This document shows positions 63,312 to 64,000 of a stretch of DNA of 64,000 nucleotides, piece by piece (position 1 is the stretch's first letter; each line of letters begins with the position of its first letter). A program made the translations under genes and the position numbers. The notes beneath the pieces were generated by a model, which had not been told where the DNA came from, made no database searches, and saw nothing but the letters and a program-made list of their open reading frames with translations. The stretch covers positions 40,302,843-40,366,842 of the forward strand of contig CM037867.1 in assembly GCA_021292105.1 (NCBI GenBank), in the 5' to 3' direction. The stretch is from Anadara kagoshimensis. Taxonomy: Eukaryota > Mollusca > Bivalvia > Arcoida > Arcidae.

Positions 63312-64000
63312 CACTCACAGGTCAAAAGTGTTTCCGCACAATGGCCGCTGTTGTTTTTCTTAAAACAACATTTCAAAACTGCAAAGTTGAATATCAGGGA
63401 AATAAGAAAACTATGACGATTTCTTACCTCAGTATTTGGAAATGGATCCATTTGCCCTGAATACTTGACGGATTCTGTTTGGAATAGAGGCATACAATGA
63501 CCGGATATAAGTTAAACTGATGGCGGCCCAGATTTCAGTAGCAGCATCAAACAGTTGTTGTCTGTTCCTAATGTTGTGCGCTCTTCTCTGCAGCCTGATT
63601 TTCATATACCTCCAAACATTTTCTATTATATTTATGTCTGGACTTTGCGCAGGCCATAACATTGTAGGTATAGAGTTTGTCTCTTTGAAATGCATAGTAT
63701 GCCGAGACCGGTGGGGGGTGGCATTGTCATCTTGGAATATCCAGGGGCGGTTTTCAAAAACTTAAGCAACAACTGGCCACAGATTTTCGTCCAAGATAGT
63801 AGTATACTTTTCTGAATTAATGTTGCCATCTACTGCTACCAAAGTCCCTACACCATCGTAGGTGATACACCCCCTAAACATTACACTTGTAACTACCTGG
63901 GGGGTTCCATAACTGCTTTCACCAAGACAGTATGATGACCATTTTTCACATTCTTTGCGCCACACATGACACTTACCACTCTTGCCCAATACAATCTGAG
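63312..64000 (-). mobile_element. Tc1-type transposon, right part cut by window edge
   Basis: The end 'cactcacaggtcaaaagtgt' follows TA at 63310-63311, as expected of a Tc1 terminal inverted repeat. The transposase gene runs leftward from beyond 64000. Confidence 0.75.
63429..64000 (-). pseudogene. Tc1-like DD34E transposase, C-terminal part with an in-frame stop
   Basis: The minus-strand frame carries GKSGKCHVW, VMFRGCITYDGVGTL, WIFQDDNATPHR (second catalytic Asp) and WPAQSPDINIIENVW (catalytic Glu). Thirty-four residues separate the Asp and Glu, the Tc1 DD34E spacing. A single TAA at 63762-63764 interrupts the frame. The first Asp and the DNA-binding domain lie outside the window. This is an old or recently disabled copy. 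Confidence 0.85.

Overview
The window is eukaryotic and AT-rich, with intron-containing genes and very many repeats. tRNA-derived SINEs, a pearl-type element (about 160-bp core repeats ending in GACA/GACG tetranucleotides), foldback MITEs and LINE tails together suggest a mollusc, probably a bivalve. The species call is inference. No rRNA or CRISPR is present, and the only tRNA-like sequences are SINE heads.

The main content is a tandem, same-strand array of three paralogous genes (about 29.9-35.9, 41.0-51.7 and 56.7-63.0 kb). Each has a TATA promoter, a non-coding first exon and four coding exons. Exon 2 encodes a signal peptide, an Arg/aromatic-rich segment and an eight-cysteine module ending in a dibasic Gly-Lys-Arg or Gly-Arg-Lys-Arg site. 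Exons 3-5 encode two EF-hands and an acidic tail. This is the layout of a secreted cationic-peptide precursor with an anionic, calcium-binding C-terminal part. I do not recognise it as a named family. Copies 2 and 3 share intron sequence and are the younger pair. Copy 2 has a one-base deletion in its signal peptide.

The left half (1-29 kb) is mainly repeats around one ordinary gene. This is a minus-strand, two-exon FkbM-type methyltransferase with an N-terminal membrane anchor (9.67-14.99 kb), whose intron holds a roughly 2-kb, 46-bp minisatellite. A THAP zinc-finger exon lies at 17.2-17.6 kb between imperfect inverted repeats.

Mobile elements are layered. Intron 2 of copy 2 holds a 2.7-kb element with about 65-bp terminal inverted repeats that encodes a Crypton-like (DUF3504) tyrosine recombinase in four exons, with one frameshift. 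Fragments of one reverse-transcriptase retroelement recur about ten times through the array. Several MITEs have landed inside SINEs and left clear target-site duplications. A Tc1-type DD34E transposase runs off the right edge. Large tandem arrays (about 129, 160, 94, 46, 59, 88, 185 and 81 bp units) account for most of the apparent long open frames.
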